From the NCBI GenBank assembly GCA_964643965.1, contig CAZXVH010000110.1, forward strand, positions 1 to 16,649: a stretch of DNA of 16,649 nucleotides. The letters are read 5' to 3'. The notes under the pieces are model-generated. The model saw nothing but the letters and a program-made list of their open reading frames with translations, made no database searches and was not told where the DNA came from. Each line of letters starts with the position of its first letter. Within the stretch, counting starts at the first letter, position 1. This DNA is from GCA-2746795 sp964643965 (GTDB lineage Bacteria; Chloroflexota; Anaerolineae; Promineifilales; Promineifilaceae). Position numbers and translations under genes: made by a program. This document shows, in pieces, positions 7,277 through 14,829 of the stretch.

Positions 7277-8758
7277 CTAATCTATGTTGATAAACAGGGG
7301 AATCGTGCCCGTGGCGGCGTCTATGGGGCCGGCCATTTTGCCGACCACAATCCCCGCTGCTTCCCGACTAAAAAGAGCCATCTCGCCATTCGCTGACAGA
7401 CTAATTTTGTCGCCGATGATGCCATCTGCCACCAGCGTCAAACTGCTCACATTAACGGCCGGGGCCAATCCGGCCGTGATGATCACAAGATAGCCGTTGG
7501 GCGCCACTGCGCCAGCCACCGGAGCAAAGTCAACATAGGCGGCGCCCTCTTCAAAGGTCACCGGTTTGACTGATATGGCCTCTTTTGCTACGCCGATGAC
7601 AGCCTGGTGATTGCTGGCATCCACCTTGGCCACCGCCAGCATGGGCTGCCCATTTTCCGGTGACGGGATAACGCCAACCATGGCAACCAAATCACCCGGC
7701 TCAATAGCTGTGACGCCCAAGTTGACAACAAGCGACTGAACAGCCGCCGAACGATCTACAACGCCATTCGTGCTGATTCCACTCAAACCGCCAAAATAGG
7801 CGTCATACCAACCAGATGTTCCCTGCGCATACATGCCTCGATATTGATCGCTAAAAATGCGCGCCCCGTAACCTAGTTCGCCTGATGGGTCGGTACCGCG
7901 AGCATAAAGCCCCTTGCCACCTTCAAAGTAGCCGCCCTCGTTGTAAAAGCTATAGCTGTTGGAGGTGTCGCCCCGGCCGTAAACGCCCACACCCCGGTTG
8001 CTTTGCCCATAGACGCCAGGCGCATAAATATTGGGATGGGTACGGTTTGCGCCACTGTAACCATAGACGCCAATGCCGTTCGTGCTGTAAAAGTAACCGG
8101 CGTAGCCATGATTGGCATTACTGCCGCCATCAAAGCCATAGATAGCATACCCATCTTGCGTTTGACCATAAATGGCACGGCCGTTTTCCGCCAGACCATA
8201 AATCGCATTTCCCGTGGTTGTTTGGCCGGTAATAGCGCCCCGGTTAAACGCAAAGGTATTGTTGTTCATTTGCACGTCGAGTAAATAATTGTTGGGTACC
8301 GCATTGGCCGTGCCTTTTACAATCGCGCCCGGCCGTAAAGTGTGGGCCATTGGCGCTGGCAAAATCTCCTGGCGCGGCGTGAGCGTTTCGCCATTAATAA
8401 CTTGAGACACCCACAATTCTTCGCCGTTAAAGATGTCGGTCGTGATGCCAAAGCGAGTTTCAAACAAGCCTTTCGTGACGGTGATATTGACATTGCCGCT
8501 GTCCCAAAGCAGGACGCCCCCTGCTGCTGCATTGTATATGCGGAAACGCATGGAAAAGGAGCCATTGAGGGGCGCCCCATTTTCGTCGGTGAGGTAGCCT
8601 TGATAGGTGATGGCATCGCCAATGGTGGCTTCCGGAGCCAGCGGATTCTGGGTGGAATTCGCGCCGACGAATGCCGGCCAATAGGCGCTCAGACCACCAA
8701 GCAGCAGCAAGGCAGCAACCGGCAGGACGATTTTTGAAAGCAAACTTTTCGATTTCAT
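7277..8758 (-). CDS. Secreted tail-fibre-like protein with IYG repeats
   Basis: The 493-residue protein begins with a signal peptide (KSKSLLSKIVLPVAALLLL, cleavage near residue 34). Residues 48-105 (ITYQGYLTDENGAPLNGSF, FRIYNAAAGGVLLWD) form a domain common in secreted fibre-like proteins of environmental bacteria. Residues 185-320 hold glycine- and tyrosine-rich repeats of about ten residues (AIYGLAENGR, AIYGQTQDGY, AIYGFDGG, then GVYGYSG, GVYGQSN, GVYGRGD), suggesting a beta-solenoid or trimeric stalk. The C-terminal 150 residues (LGVTAIEPGDLVAMVGVIP; NGYLVIITAGLAPAV) are beta-rich and end in IPLFINID. AGGAG five bases before the ATG supports the start. It is the first gene of a two-gene unit with the small secreted protein. 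The likely location is the cell surface. The function is unknown, and the tail-fibre comparison is by pattern only. Confidence 0.8.
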   Translation of the reverse strand: MKSKSLLSKIVLPVAALLLLGGLSAYWPAFVGANSTQNPLAPEATIGDAITYQGYLTDENGAPLNGSFSMRFRIYNAAAGGVLLWDSGNVNITVTKGLFETRFGITTDIFNGEELWVSQVINGETLTPRQEILPAPMAHTLRPGAIVKGTANAVPNNYLLDVQMNNNTFAFNRGAITGQTTTGNAIYGLAENGRAIYGQTQDGYAIYGFDGGSNANHGYAGYFYSTNGIGVYGYSGANRTHPNIYAPGVYGQSNRGVGVYGRGDTSNSYSFYNEGGYFEGGKGLYARGTDPSGELGYGARIFSDQYRGMYAQGTSGWYDAYFGGLSGISTNGVVDRSAAVQSLVVNLGVTAIEPGDLVAMVGVIPSPENGQPMLAVAKVDASNHQAVIGVAKEAISVKPVTFEEGAAYVDFAPVAGAVAPNGYLVIITAGLAPAVNVSSLTLVADGIIGDKISLSANGEMALFSREAAGIVVGKMAGPIDAATGTIPLFINID

Positions 8759-9198
8759 GTTTTCTCCTATAGGAAAAGTGGCTGTTTTGTCAGGTTCTTT
8801 GGGGACAGGGTATGGTGTGTGGTGTGTGATGAGTGAATGGGAGCAGACGGCAGATGAGTGTCAGGGACAGTATTCACCTTAAACTCGTTATTCACAGAAG
8901 ATCGTAACAGGTTTAGTGAGGCGTGTAAAGTACAGGNNNNNNNNNNNNNNNNNNNNNNNNNNNNNNNNNNNNNNNNNNNNNNNNNNNNNNNNNNNNNNNN
9001 NNNNNNNNNNNNNNNNNNNNNNNNNNNNNNNNNNNNAACTCGTTATTCACAGAAGATCGTAACAGGTTTAGTGAGGCGTGTAAAGTACAGGCAAGTGCGC
9101 GTATAACAACGTTTTAACACGTTTGTTCTTTCCGCCGATGAATAAATTCATCAGCGGAAGGACATAATTGGATTTGCTGGTAATTTAAAGCGTCATTT
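8759..9198. other. Intergenic region with a 100-N assembly gap flanked by identical 55-base copies
   Basis: The Ns run from 8937 to 9036, exactly 100, the usual placeholder for a gap of unknown size. The 55 bases before them (8882-8936, from AACTCGTTATTCACAG to AAGTACAGG) are repeated without a difference directly after them (9037-9091). This is either a real tandem or dispersed repeat that broke the assembly, or two contig ends that share an overlap the scaffolder did not collapse. Apart from this and the hairpin at 9128-9161, no gene or clear promoter is seen. An open frame spanning the Ns is meaningless. Confidence 0.85.
9128..9161 (-). terminator. Hairpin downstream of the O-antigen-ligase-like gene
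   Basis: CTTTCCGC-C-GATGAA (9128-9142) pairs with TTCATC-A-GCGGAAGG (9147-9161) around a TAAA loop, with one C-A mismatch and one G-U pair. It lies 38 bases beyond the stop of the minus-strand gene ending at 9199, the right place for that operon's terminator. A strong T-run is lacking on the minus strand. Confidence 0.45.
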
Positions 9199-11238
9199 TT
9201 AGGGCAACTGCGCCTGTAATGCCACTGCCGGAGCGTAGCTGGGGTCACGCACCAGGCTGGCCTCAACTGCTTGACGCGCTGCCTCAAAATCTTCTTGCTG
9301 AAAATGGACGGTGGCCAGTCCCAGGTAGAAGTCAGCAGAATCAGGCTGCCAGCGCACGGCTTGGGCGAATGCGTTCTGTGCCGCCGTGAGGTTACCTGTC
9401 TGCAGCTGCGCCCAGCCTAAAATACCAAAGGCGACGCCATCGGTGGCGTCAAGGTCTACAGCGCGTTGGGCTTGCCTGCGGGCGGTTTCTATATCTCCGG
9501 TGCGCAGGGCCAGATCAGCGTATTGCTGGTTGATCAGGCCGAGGGTGGGGGCCAGGGTGATGGCCTGCTCGTAGGCATCATAGGCCAACCTGATATTTTC
9601 AGGCGATCCACTGAGGTTGGCCTGATGCGCATAAATGGCGGCGAGCTGGGTCAATAAAACAGGATCGGTGGGGCGCAGGGCAATTGCCGCCAGCAGGGCC
9701 TTTTCCGCTTGTTCAAACTTGTTTAGTTGAGCGGCCGTCAGTCCCACTGCCACCTGGTAGGGAGCGCGATGGGGTTGCAAGGTAACGGCCGTTTCATATT
9801 CAAGCAGCGCCCTCTCCGCATTGCCCTGGTTTAAGGCTTTTGTGCCCTGCCAACTGTGAAAATCGGCTAGCAGGGGGCCGACGCTACCCAGCCAGATCAG
9901 CCCGCCGACGAGGAAGACGCCGCCCACGATGACCGCTTTTCCTGCCGGATGCGGGTGGGTCTCGGCAAGCATTTTTTCATGTGTAGCAGCGGTGATGATG
10001 GCTAATAACAACCAAAAGAGAACGGCCGTTGCTGCCACCTCAAACAAAAATAGATTACCGACCAGTTGGGCGCAAACCGCCGCCATACCCGCCGCCACCC
10101 AACCTGTCTCCAGCGATTGCTGCCCGGCGTTTGCCGGTATGGCGATGTAGCGCCAGCCCGCCATCAAAATGAGTATGACAAGCGCCCCAAAAATGAGGGT
10201 GGCCACTACGCCATAATTAAGCGAACCATCAAGCAGCCAATTATGCGCCCGGTCTACCACCACGCCGCGCCCCTGGTAGTAAACAAGCGGCGGCGGATAG
10301 ACTGAGGGGAAGTACAATTCGAGGGTGTCAGCGCCGTAGCCAAGCCACAAACGGGGCCAAAGCAGGCGGAGCGACGCCTGCCAAATCGTCCAGCGAGCGG
10401 CGATGGAACCCCCGCTGGCGATACCGCGCTGCAAAACGAGCAGCAAAGCGCCAGCCAACATTGTGATGCCAGCCAAGCCACTCACCCAACGATTACGCCG
10501 TGACCAACCGGGCGCCACTTGCAGCCACCACAGCAGCGCCATGCCCACTACGGCCGCAATCCAGGCAGCACGGGCTTCAGTGAGGATAATGACGAGAATT
10601 TCCAGGCCAAACAAGGCGAGATAAGCCAGCCGCCGCCAGTTGTTGGCGGCCAACTGCGCCGCCATGAGGGTGAGGGGCAGCAGCAGCGCCAGATATGCGC
10701 CGGTGAAGTTGGCGCGGCCCAGGGTGGTGGTGAGGGGGCTGCGGGCGTCGCTGAGAACGGGCAAGGGCTGCCAGCCAAGAGATTGGGCTAAACCGAGGAG
10801 AGAAATGGGAACGGCCGTTAACACCATCACTCCCAACAACTGCCGGCTGCGCGGGGCATCAATGTGGGCGGCCACACAGCCAAAGAGCAGCAAATAAACG
10901 ATCTGCGTCAGAAACCCGTGCGCCCGGTCTAAGGAGCCAAAGAAGGCGAGGGGGCGCTGGCCGCTCAACGCGGTTGACAGCGCCATCACCAGAACCAGGG
11001 CGATAACGAGATGACGCACAGCTGGGAGTAATGGTTTGCGTGGCAGCCCGAGCAGTCTGCCCGCCAGCCACAACAATGCCAACAGCCAGACGAGAGTGCG
11101 CAGCAGCCACACTTTAGAGGCTTCAAACTGCTGCTCCACCCAAAAGTTAACGAATAAGGGGGTGAGCAAGGCGATGAGCAGCCACAGTGCTTCTTGGGCA
11201 GTGTGCAGGGGATGATCGGGAGCGTCGGGTGACGACAT
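9199..11238 (-). CDS. O-antigen ligase/polymerase-like membrane protein with C-terminal TPR repeats
   Basis: The 679-residue protein has about ten to twelve hydrophobic membrane segments in residues 16-455, then a soluble region. The Wzy_C/O-antigen ligase features are the periplasmic loop with EARAAW (Arg223) and the VVDRAHNWLLDGSLNYG motif (His332), plus RANFTGAYLALLLPL near 175. Such proteins join or polymerise surface glycans outside the membrane. From about 464 onward there are roughly five to six TPR units (GTKALNQGNAERALLEYETAV, AEKALLAAIALRP, AYEQAITLAP, RRQAQRAVDLDA, AQNAFAQAVRWQP, ARQAVEASLVRDP). An upstream TTG (11241) is in frame, but ATG at 11238 is preferred. It begins three bases after the dipeptidase stop, without a clear Shine-Dalgarno, so coupled translation is likely. 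Three AACGGCCGTT copies lie within it, all encoding Thr-Ala-Val. No glycan gene cluster is nearby, so the substrate is unknown. Confidence 0.85.
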   Translation of the reverse strand: MSSPDAPDHPLHTAQEALWLLIALLTPLFVNFWVEQQFEASKVWLLRTLVWLLALLWLAGRLLGLPRKPLLPAVRHLVIALVLVMALSTALSGQRPLAFFGSLDRAHGFLTQIVYLLLFGCVAAHIDAPRSRQLLGVMVLTAVPISLLGLAQSLGWQPLPVLSDARSPLTTTLGRANFTGAYLALLLPLTLMAAQLAANNWRRLAYLALFGLEILVIILTEARAAWIAAVVGMALLWWLQVAPGWSRRNRWVSGLAGITMLAGALLLVLQRGIASGGSIAARWTIWQASLRLLWPRLWLGYGADTLELYFPSVYPPPLVYYQGRGVVVDRAHNWLLDGSLNYGVVATLIFGALVILILMAGWRYIAIPANAGQQSLETGWVAAGMAAVCAQLVGNLFLFEVAATAVLFWLLLAIITAATHEKMLAETHPHPAGKAVIVGGVFLVGGLIWLGSVGPLLADFHSWQGTKALNQGNAERALLEYETAVTLQPHRAPYQVAVGLTAAQLNKFEQAEKALLAAIALRPTDPVLLTQLAAIYAHQANLSGSPENIRLAYDAYEQAITLAPTLGLINQQYADLALRTGDIETARRQAQRAVDLDATDGVAFGILGWAQLQTGNLTAAQNAFAQAVRWQPDSADFYLGLATVHFQQEDFEAARQAVEASLVRDPSYAPAVALQAQLP

Positions 11239-11241
11239 CAA

Positions 11242-12309
11242 TCAGGGGGCAACGGCCGTTCTCAACACGCGCAGCCAATTGCCGCCCATGATGAGCGCCA
11301 CATCGGCTGGTTCATAACCCCGTTCGGCCAGCTTTGCCCCGATTTTGTGCAGGTCGGCGCTGGTGTCTAGCTCGGCGGGGATATGTTCGCGGCCAAAGCC
11401 GCCATCCATGTCGGAACCAATACCGCTGTGGCGGGCGCTGCCCAACAGTTGGCATACATGGTCGATATGGGCCACCACCTGATCCAGCGTAACCGCTTCT
11501 TTGCGATCCCCTTTGCGCCACCCTTTGAGCAAAAAGGAATTAAACAGCGCCGTGCCAATGACGCCATCCCGTTCACCTATCATGTGGATTTGGGTATCGC
11601 TCAACTGGCGGCCGCCGGGAACCAGTTCACGGCAGTTGCTGTGTGTAGCCACCACCACCCCTTCATAGCGTTCTAACGCTTGAATGGTGGACTTTTCACT
11701 CATGTGGGTCAGGTCGAGGATAAAGCCGATGTCAGCCATCACTTCCAGCAGGCGATAGCCGGCTGCCGTCATGCCTTCGTCGGGGTAAGACCAGCCGCCA
11801 GTGGCGTAGCGGGTGTCATCCCAGGCCAGGCCAATGGCGCGTAAACCACATTCGTACCAATACGCCGCCTCTTCCGGCTCGCGGATGGGGTCGGCCCCTT
11901 CCATGAGAGGAACCAGGCCGAGCAGGGGCGCGGCGCTGCCCTCTTCATGGCTGGCAACCACCGCTTCCAGGCTTTCCCGGTCTGTGACCAGGCGCAGATA
12001 ATCCACCTCATCGGCCAGGCGGCGATAGTAATCTAGCTGTTGCATGGCAAAAGCGTGAGCCTGATCCGCGTTGTGGTACAGGTTCTTCTCGCCCATGACG
12101 GGGATTTTGGCGTGGCTGGGGGTGACAAAGAGCGTACCCCACACCAACCCTACGCCCCCCTTTAGCATATCGGGGAAGGTGGCAGTGATCTGACCGCGTT
12201 CTTTATCCAAGGTTTCAACAGCACGGGTTTCGGCGGCCGATTTCAGGGGAGAACGGCCGTGGTTGAGGGCGTTGTAAGCGAGGTCTACGTGAGCGTCTAC
12301 AATGAACAT
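11242..12309 (-). CDS. Membrane-dipeptidase-family (M19) metallopeptidase
   Basis: The 355-residue protein is a zinc-dependent dipeptidase of the renal dipeptidase family, with a TIM-barrel fold. The metal and active-site residues can be placed: His7 and Asp9 in VDAHVDL, bridging Glu137 in LVPLMEGAD, His202 in DLTHMS, His223 in ATHSNCR, and Asp300 in GIGSDMDGG. MGGNWLRVL near the C-terminus is the typical end motif (G-N-x-x-R). There is no signal peptide, so it is probably cytosolic. Likely substrates are dipeptides, including some with D-residues. There is no Shine-Dalgarno; a -10-like GATAAT lies only six bases before the ATG, which suggests a leaderless mRNA. It is the first gene of a two-gene unit with the O-antigen-ligase-like gene. 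Its last codons contain an AACGGCCGTT (11251-11260, Thr-Ala-Val). Confidence 0.93.
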   Translation of the reverse strand: MFIVDAHVDLAYNALNHGRSPLKSAAETRAVETLDKERGQITATFPDMLKGGVGLVWGTLFVTPSHAKIPVMGEKNLYHNADQAHAFAMQQLDYYRRLADEVDYLRLVTDRESLEAVVASHEEGSAAPLLGLVPLMEGADPIREPEEAAYWYECGLRAIGLAWDDTRYATGGWSYPDEGMTAAGYRLLEVMADIGFILDLTHMSEKSTIQALERYEGVVVATHSNCRELVPGGRQLSDTQIHMIGERDGVIGTALFNSFLLKGWRKGDRKEAVTLDQVVAHIDHVCQLLGSARHSGIGSDMDGGFGREHIPAELDTSADLHKIGAKLAERGYEPADVALIMGGNWLRVLRTAVAP

Positions 12310-12315
12310 GGGAAT

Positions 12316-12344
12316 ATTATCTCGGAATAGCGGTTTGGCGTCCA
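12316..12344 (-). promoter_or_regulatory. Probable leaderless promoter of the M19 dipeptidase gene
   Basis: On the minus strand TGGACG (12339-12344) and GATAAT (12316-12321) are separated by 17 bases. The latter ends six bases before the ATG, so transcription should begin at or next to the start codon. The absence of any Shine-Dalgarno fits a leaderless message. The -35 element matches the consensus at four of six positions. Confidence 0.45.
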
Positions 12345-12358
12345 GTTGTTGGTCGAGG

Positions 12359-12532
12359 TAGACCTGTCAGGTTCAGCTCAGATACACAGCTATTTCTGGA
12401 GTAAACCGCACAGGTCTAAATAGGTTCCTCAGTTTGCTCATTTGATTGGCCTCCTGGTTAAGCTGCCAGTTCTCATATTGGCTTCTCTTACTCGAATAAA
12501 TTTCAGTATGTGGCAATGTTTGCTGACAGGTC
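12359..12532. repeat. Inverted repeats with an ACCTGTCAGGT-type core in the 12.4 kb intergenic region
   Basis: GACCTGTCAG (12361-12370) reappears inverted as CTGACAGGTC at 12523-12532. TAGACCTGT (12359-12367) reappears inverted as ACAGGTCTA at 12410-12418. The left copy is itself a near-palindrome (ACCTG-T-CAGGT, broken only at its centre). The bounded segment contains the small frame at 12373-12441. This could be a MITE-like insertion or a set of operators for one regulator. No transposase is present. Confidence 0.4.
12373..12441 (-). CDS. Candidate 22-residue small protein
   Basis: This short minus-strand frame starts at ATG 12439-12441 and ends at TGA 12373-12375. It has a perfect AGGAGG (12450-12455) eight bases upstream, better than most genes here. 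The peptide begins MSKLRNLFRP and ends in EIAVYLS. It is basic at the N-terminus and free of low-complexity sequence. It lies between serine dehydratase and the dipeptidase, in the same direction as both. A 12-codon frame (MRTGSLTRRPIK) ends with its TGA overlapping this ATG, so it could be a coupled leader. I do not recognise the peptide. The alternative is a chance frame. The ribosome binding site is the main support. Confidence 0.4.
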   Translation of the reverse strand: MSKLRNLFRPVRFTPEIAVYLS

Positions 12533-12546
12533 ACTGGTTTAAAAAC

Positions 12547-14106
12547 TCAACAGGAAACTGCCCGCTGGAGGCGTCGTTCTACAGCTTTAGCTGATTCGGT
12601 AACGGCCAGGCCGCCCAGACCGGTGCAGCGCAGTTCATGGGCCATGCTGTGACCCACGTCTAACATTGTTTTCACCACCTCGTCAAACGTCACCACTGGA
12701 TCATAGTTGGCAATGGCCATGTTGGCGCAGGAGAGGGCGTTGGACGCCGCCATGACATTGCGGCCTAAACAAGGCGCTTCCACGCGCACCCCAATCGGGT
12801 CACAAATCAAGCCCAGGGAATTTTGCAGCGCCAGGGAGGCGGCCGTCACACATTGCGCCACCGTGCCGTTTGCCAACGTGACCAGTCCGGCGGCCGCCAT
12901 TGAGCCGCCCGCGCCACATTCCGCCTGGCAGCCGCCCACTTCGGCCGAAAAGGTGGCATGTTCAGAGATGAAGACGCCCATGATACCGGCCGCCAGCATC
13001 GCTTTCACCATCTCATCTTCGCTCTTTTCCATGACCGCGCCCGCGCCGATGATGGCGCCGGGCAACGCGCCACAAGAACCGGCCGTAGGCGCGGCCACGA
13101 TGACGCCCATGGAGCTTTTGATTTCCATCATGGCGGTGGTGTACATGATGATGGTGTTGAGCAGTTGCCCATGAATGAGCAGGCCGGCATCCATTTTTTC
13201 TCTGAAGCCGACCGATTGACAGGGCAAAATGCGGTCGGCGTATTCAGTGCCTTGCAAGCCTTTGTGGATGGAATCGCTCATGAGGTGCACGATTTGGCGC
13301 ATTTGTTCAAAGACCTGGTGTTCGCTGATGCGGCCGCGCATACTTTCGTAACGCAGGGCCAACTGCCACAGGTCAAGCTGTTCGCGTGCGCCATAGGCCA
13401 GCATCTCCGTGCAGGTGAGGAAGGGCACGGCTAAATCTTTCCGCGCCAGGATGGGCAAGACTGGCTGCAAGGTGCGGATGAAATCGACTTCGGGTAAGGC
13501 TGAAATGGCATCCAGGAGATGTTCGGAGAAGGGCAAGGCGCTTTTCAATTCGATGAAATTTCTATCGCCACTGTGATGTTCCAGGAAATCATACGTAAGG
13601 CTGGGCGGCAGGCTGATGGCCAGCGCTTGCAGGTCTGGCGCGTAAATCAGCAGTTCGTGAAAACCGCCGTCTATGGAGACGTCTGCGCCGTCGATTTTTT
13701 GTACTTCGATCATGCCGCCGCCGGTGGAGATGGCGGTCATGGTGTGGGAAGTTTCGGCGTTGGCGATGGTCATACGGTAGGTATTGGGATGTTCTGCGCC
13801 GTAGCTGAGGTAGTTGACCTGGATGTGGATACCCGCTTCACGGATGCCTTGCTGGTAATTTTCCAGGCGTTCGTCATGGGCCTGCCAGCCGAGCAGTCCG
13901 CCGTAGAGACCCATGTCAGTGCCCTGGCTTTCGTGAGTGGTGACGAGGGAGCCGTTGGGATCGTAATCGACGGTGAAGGTTTCGATGTCGCCGTCCATTA
14001 AATCGCGTAGCAGCAAACCGATGCGGCAGGCGGCGGCGCTGTGGGAACTGGAGGGGCCGCGCATGACGGGGCCAATGACGTCGTTGAAGATGCTGGATAC
14101 GGTCAT
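12547..14106 (-). CDS. sdaA: L-serine dehydratase (serine ammonia-lyase), iron-sulfur dependent, beta-alpha fusion
   Basis: This enzyme deaminates L-serine to pyruvate and ammonia using a [4Fe-4S] cluster. The start is ATG at 14104-14106 with AAAGGA seven bases upstream, giving 519 residues; the longer frame begins at an unsupported TTG (14148). The beta domain comes first (SIFNDVIGPVMRGPSSSHSA at about 4-23, then YRMTIANAETSHTMTAISTGGG), then a longer linker. The alpha domain follows with APTAGSCGALPG near 340, GGCQAECGAG near 392 and CTGLGGLAVTESAKA near the end. The GCQAECG cysteines and others should ligate the cluster. The last residue is Cys, reminiscent of the Legionella enzyme in which the C-terminal Cys occupies the active site. 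The order matches SdaAB fused to SdaAA. It lies 38 bases downstream of hepT and on the same strand, so read-through from mntA-hepT is possible. Confidence 0.93.
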   Translation of the reverse strand: MTVSSIFNDVIGPVMRGPSSSHSAAACRIGLLLRDLMDGDIETFTVDYDPNGSLVTTHESQGTDMGLYGGLLGWQAHDERLENYQQGIREAGIHIQVNYLSYGAEHPNTYRMTIANAETSHTMTAISTGGGMIEVQKIDGADVSIDGGFHELLIYAPDLQALAISLPPSLTYDFLEHHSGDRNFIELKSALPFSEHLLDAISALPEVDFIRTLQPVLPILARKDLAVPFLTCTEMLAYGAREQLDLWQLALRYESMRGRISEHQVFEQMRQIVHLMSDSIHKGLQGTEYADRILPCQSVGFREKMDAGLLIHGQLLNTIIMYTTAMMEIKSSMGVIVAAPTAGSCGALPGAIIGAGAVMEKSEDEMVKAMLAAGIMGVFISEHATFSAEVGGCQAECGAGGSMAAAGLVTLANGTVAQCVTAASLALQNSLGLICDPIGVRVEAPCLGRNVMAASNALSCANMAIANYDPVVTFDEVVKTMLDVGHSMAHELRCTGLGGLAVTESAKAVERRLQRAVSC

Positions 14107-14144
14107 GAGTTTGTCCTTTAGCTCCCCGCTATGATTGAAATTGT

Positions 14145-14456
14145 TCAAGTGATTGAAGCATCCGCAAGAAGCTTCTGGATATTGGATTTCAAATCTGGCA
14201 AATCGTCCCGAACGGCTCGCCAGGCAATGGCTGTATCAATGCCAAAATAATTGTGAACTAAAATATGACGCATTCCGATGATATTTCGCCAGGGAATTTC
14301 TGGATATTGGGCAATTAGTGTTTCAGACAAACCTCGCGCGGCTTCCCCTATGATTTGTAAATGGTGGATGACCCATGTTTGTACAAGCTCATCATCATCA
14401 AAGGTTCCCCGCCCCGATTCCGTATATTTCTCGATGCGTTCGATGGCCTCGATCAT
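14145..14456 (-). CDS. hepT: HepT-like HEPN toxin, 5' end interrupted by a nonsense codon
   Basis: The 103-residue frame is the HEPN ribonuclease of a HEPN/MNT toxin-antitoxin pair (DUF86). It carries the complete RX4HXY motif, RHILVHNY (Arg63, His68, Tyr70); the Tyr is the residue AMP-ylated by MntA in characterised systems. The expected start is the ATG at 14484-14486, which overlaps the mntA stop as ATGA. From there the frame reads MRSDRERL, then TAA (14460-14462), then DMIEAIERIEKYT. The family usually has a continuous helix here, so the TAA looks like a point nonsense mutation (AAA to TAA would do it). Translation could restart at the ATG two codons later, giving a toxin short by about ten residues. 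It may be inactive, weakened, or still functional. It is in the mntA operon and upstream of sdaA. Confidence 0.85.
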   Translation of the reverse strand: MIEAIERIEKYTESGRGTFDDDELVQTWVIHHLQIIGEAARGLSETLIAQYPEIPWRNIIGMRHILVHNYFGIDTAIAWRAVRDDLPDLKSNIQKLLADASIT

Positions 14457-14482
14457 ATCTTAAAGGCGTTCTCGATCACTTC

Positions 14483-14773
14483 TCATAAGACAATGGCTTC
14501 TCGTAAAACACGATCTCGAATGCGCATTTTCAAGCCGTCTTCCGTAACCACATCAACAGGACGACCTAACAACTCCTGAAGCGACATCATGAAACCGCCC
14601 AGGTCGAATAAACTGCGGGTGGGTTCCATCTCAACCAGGAAATCAATGTCGCTATGTTCATCATCTTCACCACGAGCCACCGAGCCAAAGATACGTATAT
14701 TTTTAGCGCCACATTGTTGCGTCAGTGCCAGGATTTCTTGTCGATTTTCAGATATGAGTTGTGTGCTTGTCAT
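14483..14773 (-). CDS. mntA: MntA-like nucleotidyltransferase antitoxin
   Basis: The 96-residue protein is a minimal nucleotidyltransferase. It has the exact antitoxin motif GSX10DXD: Gly30-Ser31 in FGSVARGE and Asp42/Asp44 in HSDIDFLVE, with a third acidic residue at Asp74 in RPVDVV. In known pairs it transfers AMP to the HepT tyrosine and silences the toxin. AGGA about eight bases upstream supports the start. The stop overlaps the original hepT start (ATGA), the normal operon layout. All motifs are intact, unlike its partner, whose 5' end is broken. An extended -10 promoter lies at 14800-14808. Confidence 0.93.
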   Translation of the reverse strand: MTSTQLISENRQEILALTQQCGAKNIRIFGSVARGEDDEHSDIDFLVEMEPTRSLFDLGGFMMSLQELLGRPVDVVTEDGLKMRIRDRVLREAIVL

Positions 14774-14799
14774 TGCGTTTTCCTGTTAGCTTTTCAAGC

Positions 14800-14808
14800 A
14801 TTATAGCA
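14800..14808 (-). promoter_or_regulatory. Extended -10 promoter of mntA-hepT
   Basis: On the minus strand TGCTATAAT lies 26 bases upstream of the mntA ATG. This is an exact extended -10 (TGnTATAAT). No convincing -35 hexamer is present at the usual distance, which extended -10 promoters tolerate. Confidence 0.5.
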
Positions 14809-14829
14809 GAAATAGGCTTGGTTTCGCGC

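Noticed and set aside
8882..9091. Possible CRISPR or tandem array around the gap
   Set aside because: Only two copies are visible, with no spacer, no internal dyad and no cas gene. An assembly overlap explains it better.
8858..9106. Open frame running through the N block
   Set aside because: The frame exists only because Ns contain no stops; the coding parts are the duplicated 55-base flank.
12958..14001. Several + strand frames of about 160 codons opposite serine dehydratase
   Set aside because: They are antisense shadows of a well-supported gene, with His/Asp/Gly-rich translations typical of the complement of GC-rich coding sequence.
14107..14148. Longer serine dehydratase start
   Set aside because: It begins with TTG without a ribosome site and adds 14 residues absent from the family; ATG 14106 has AAAGGA at proper spacing.
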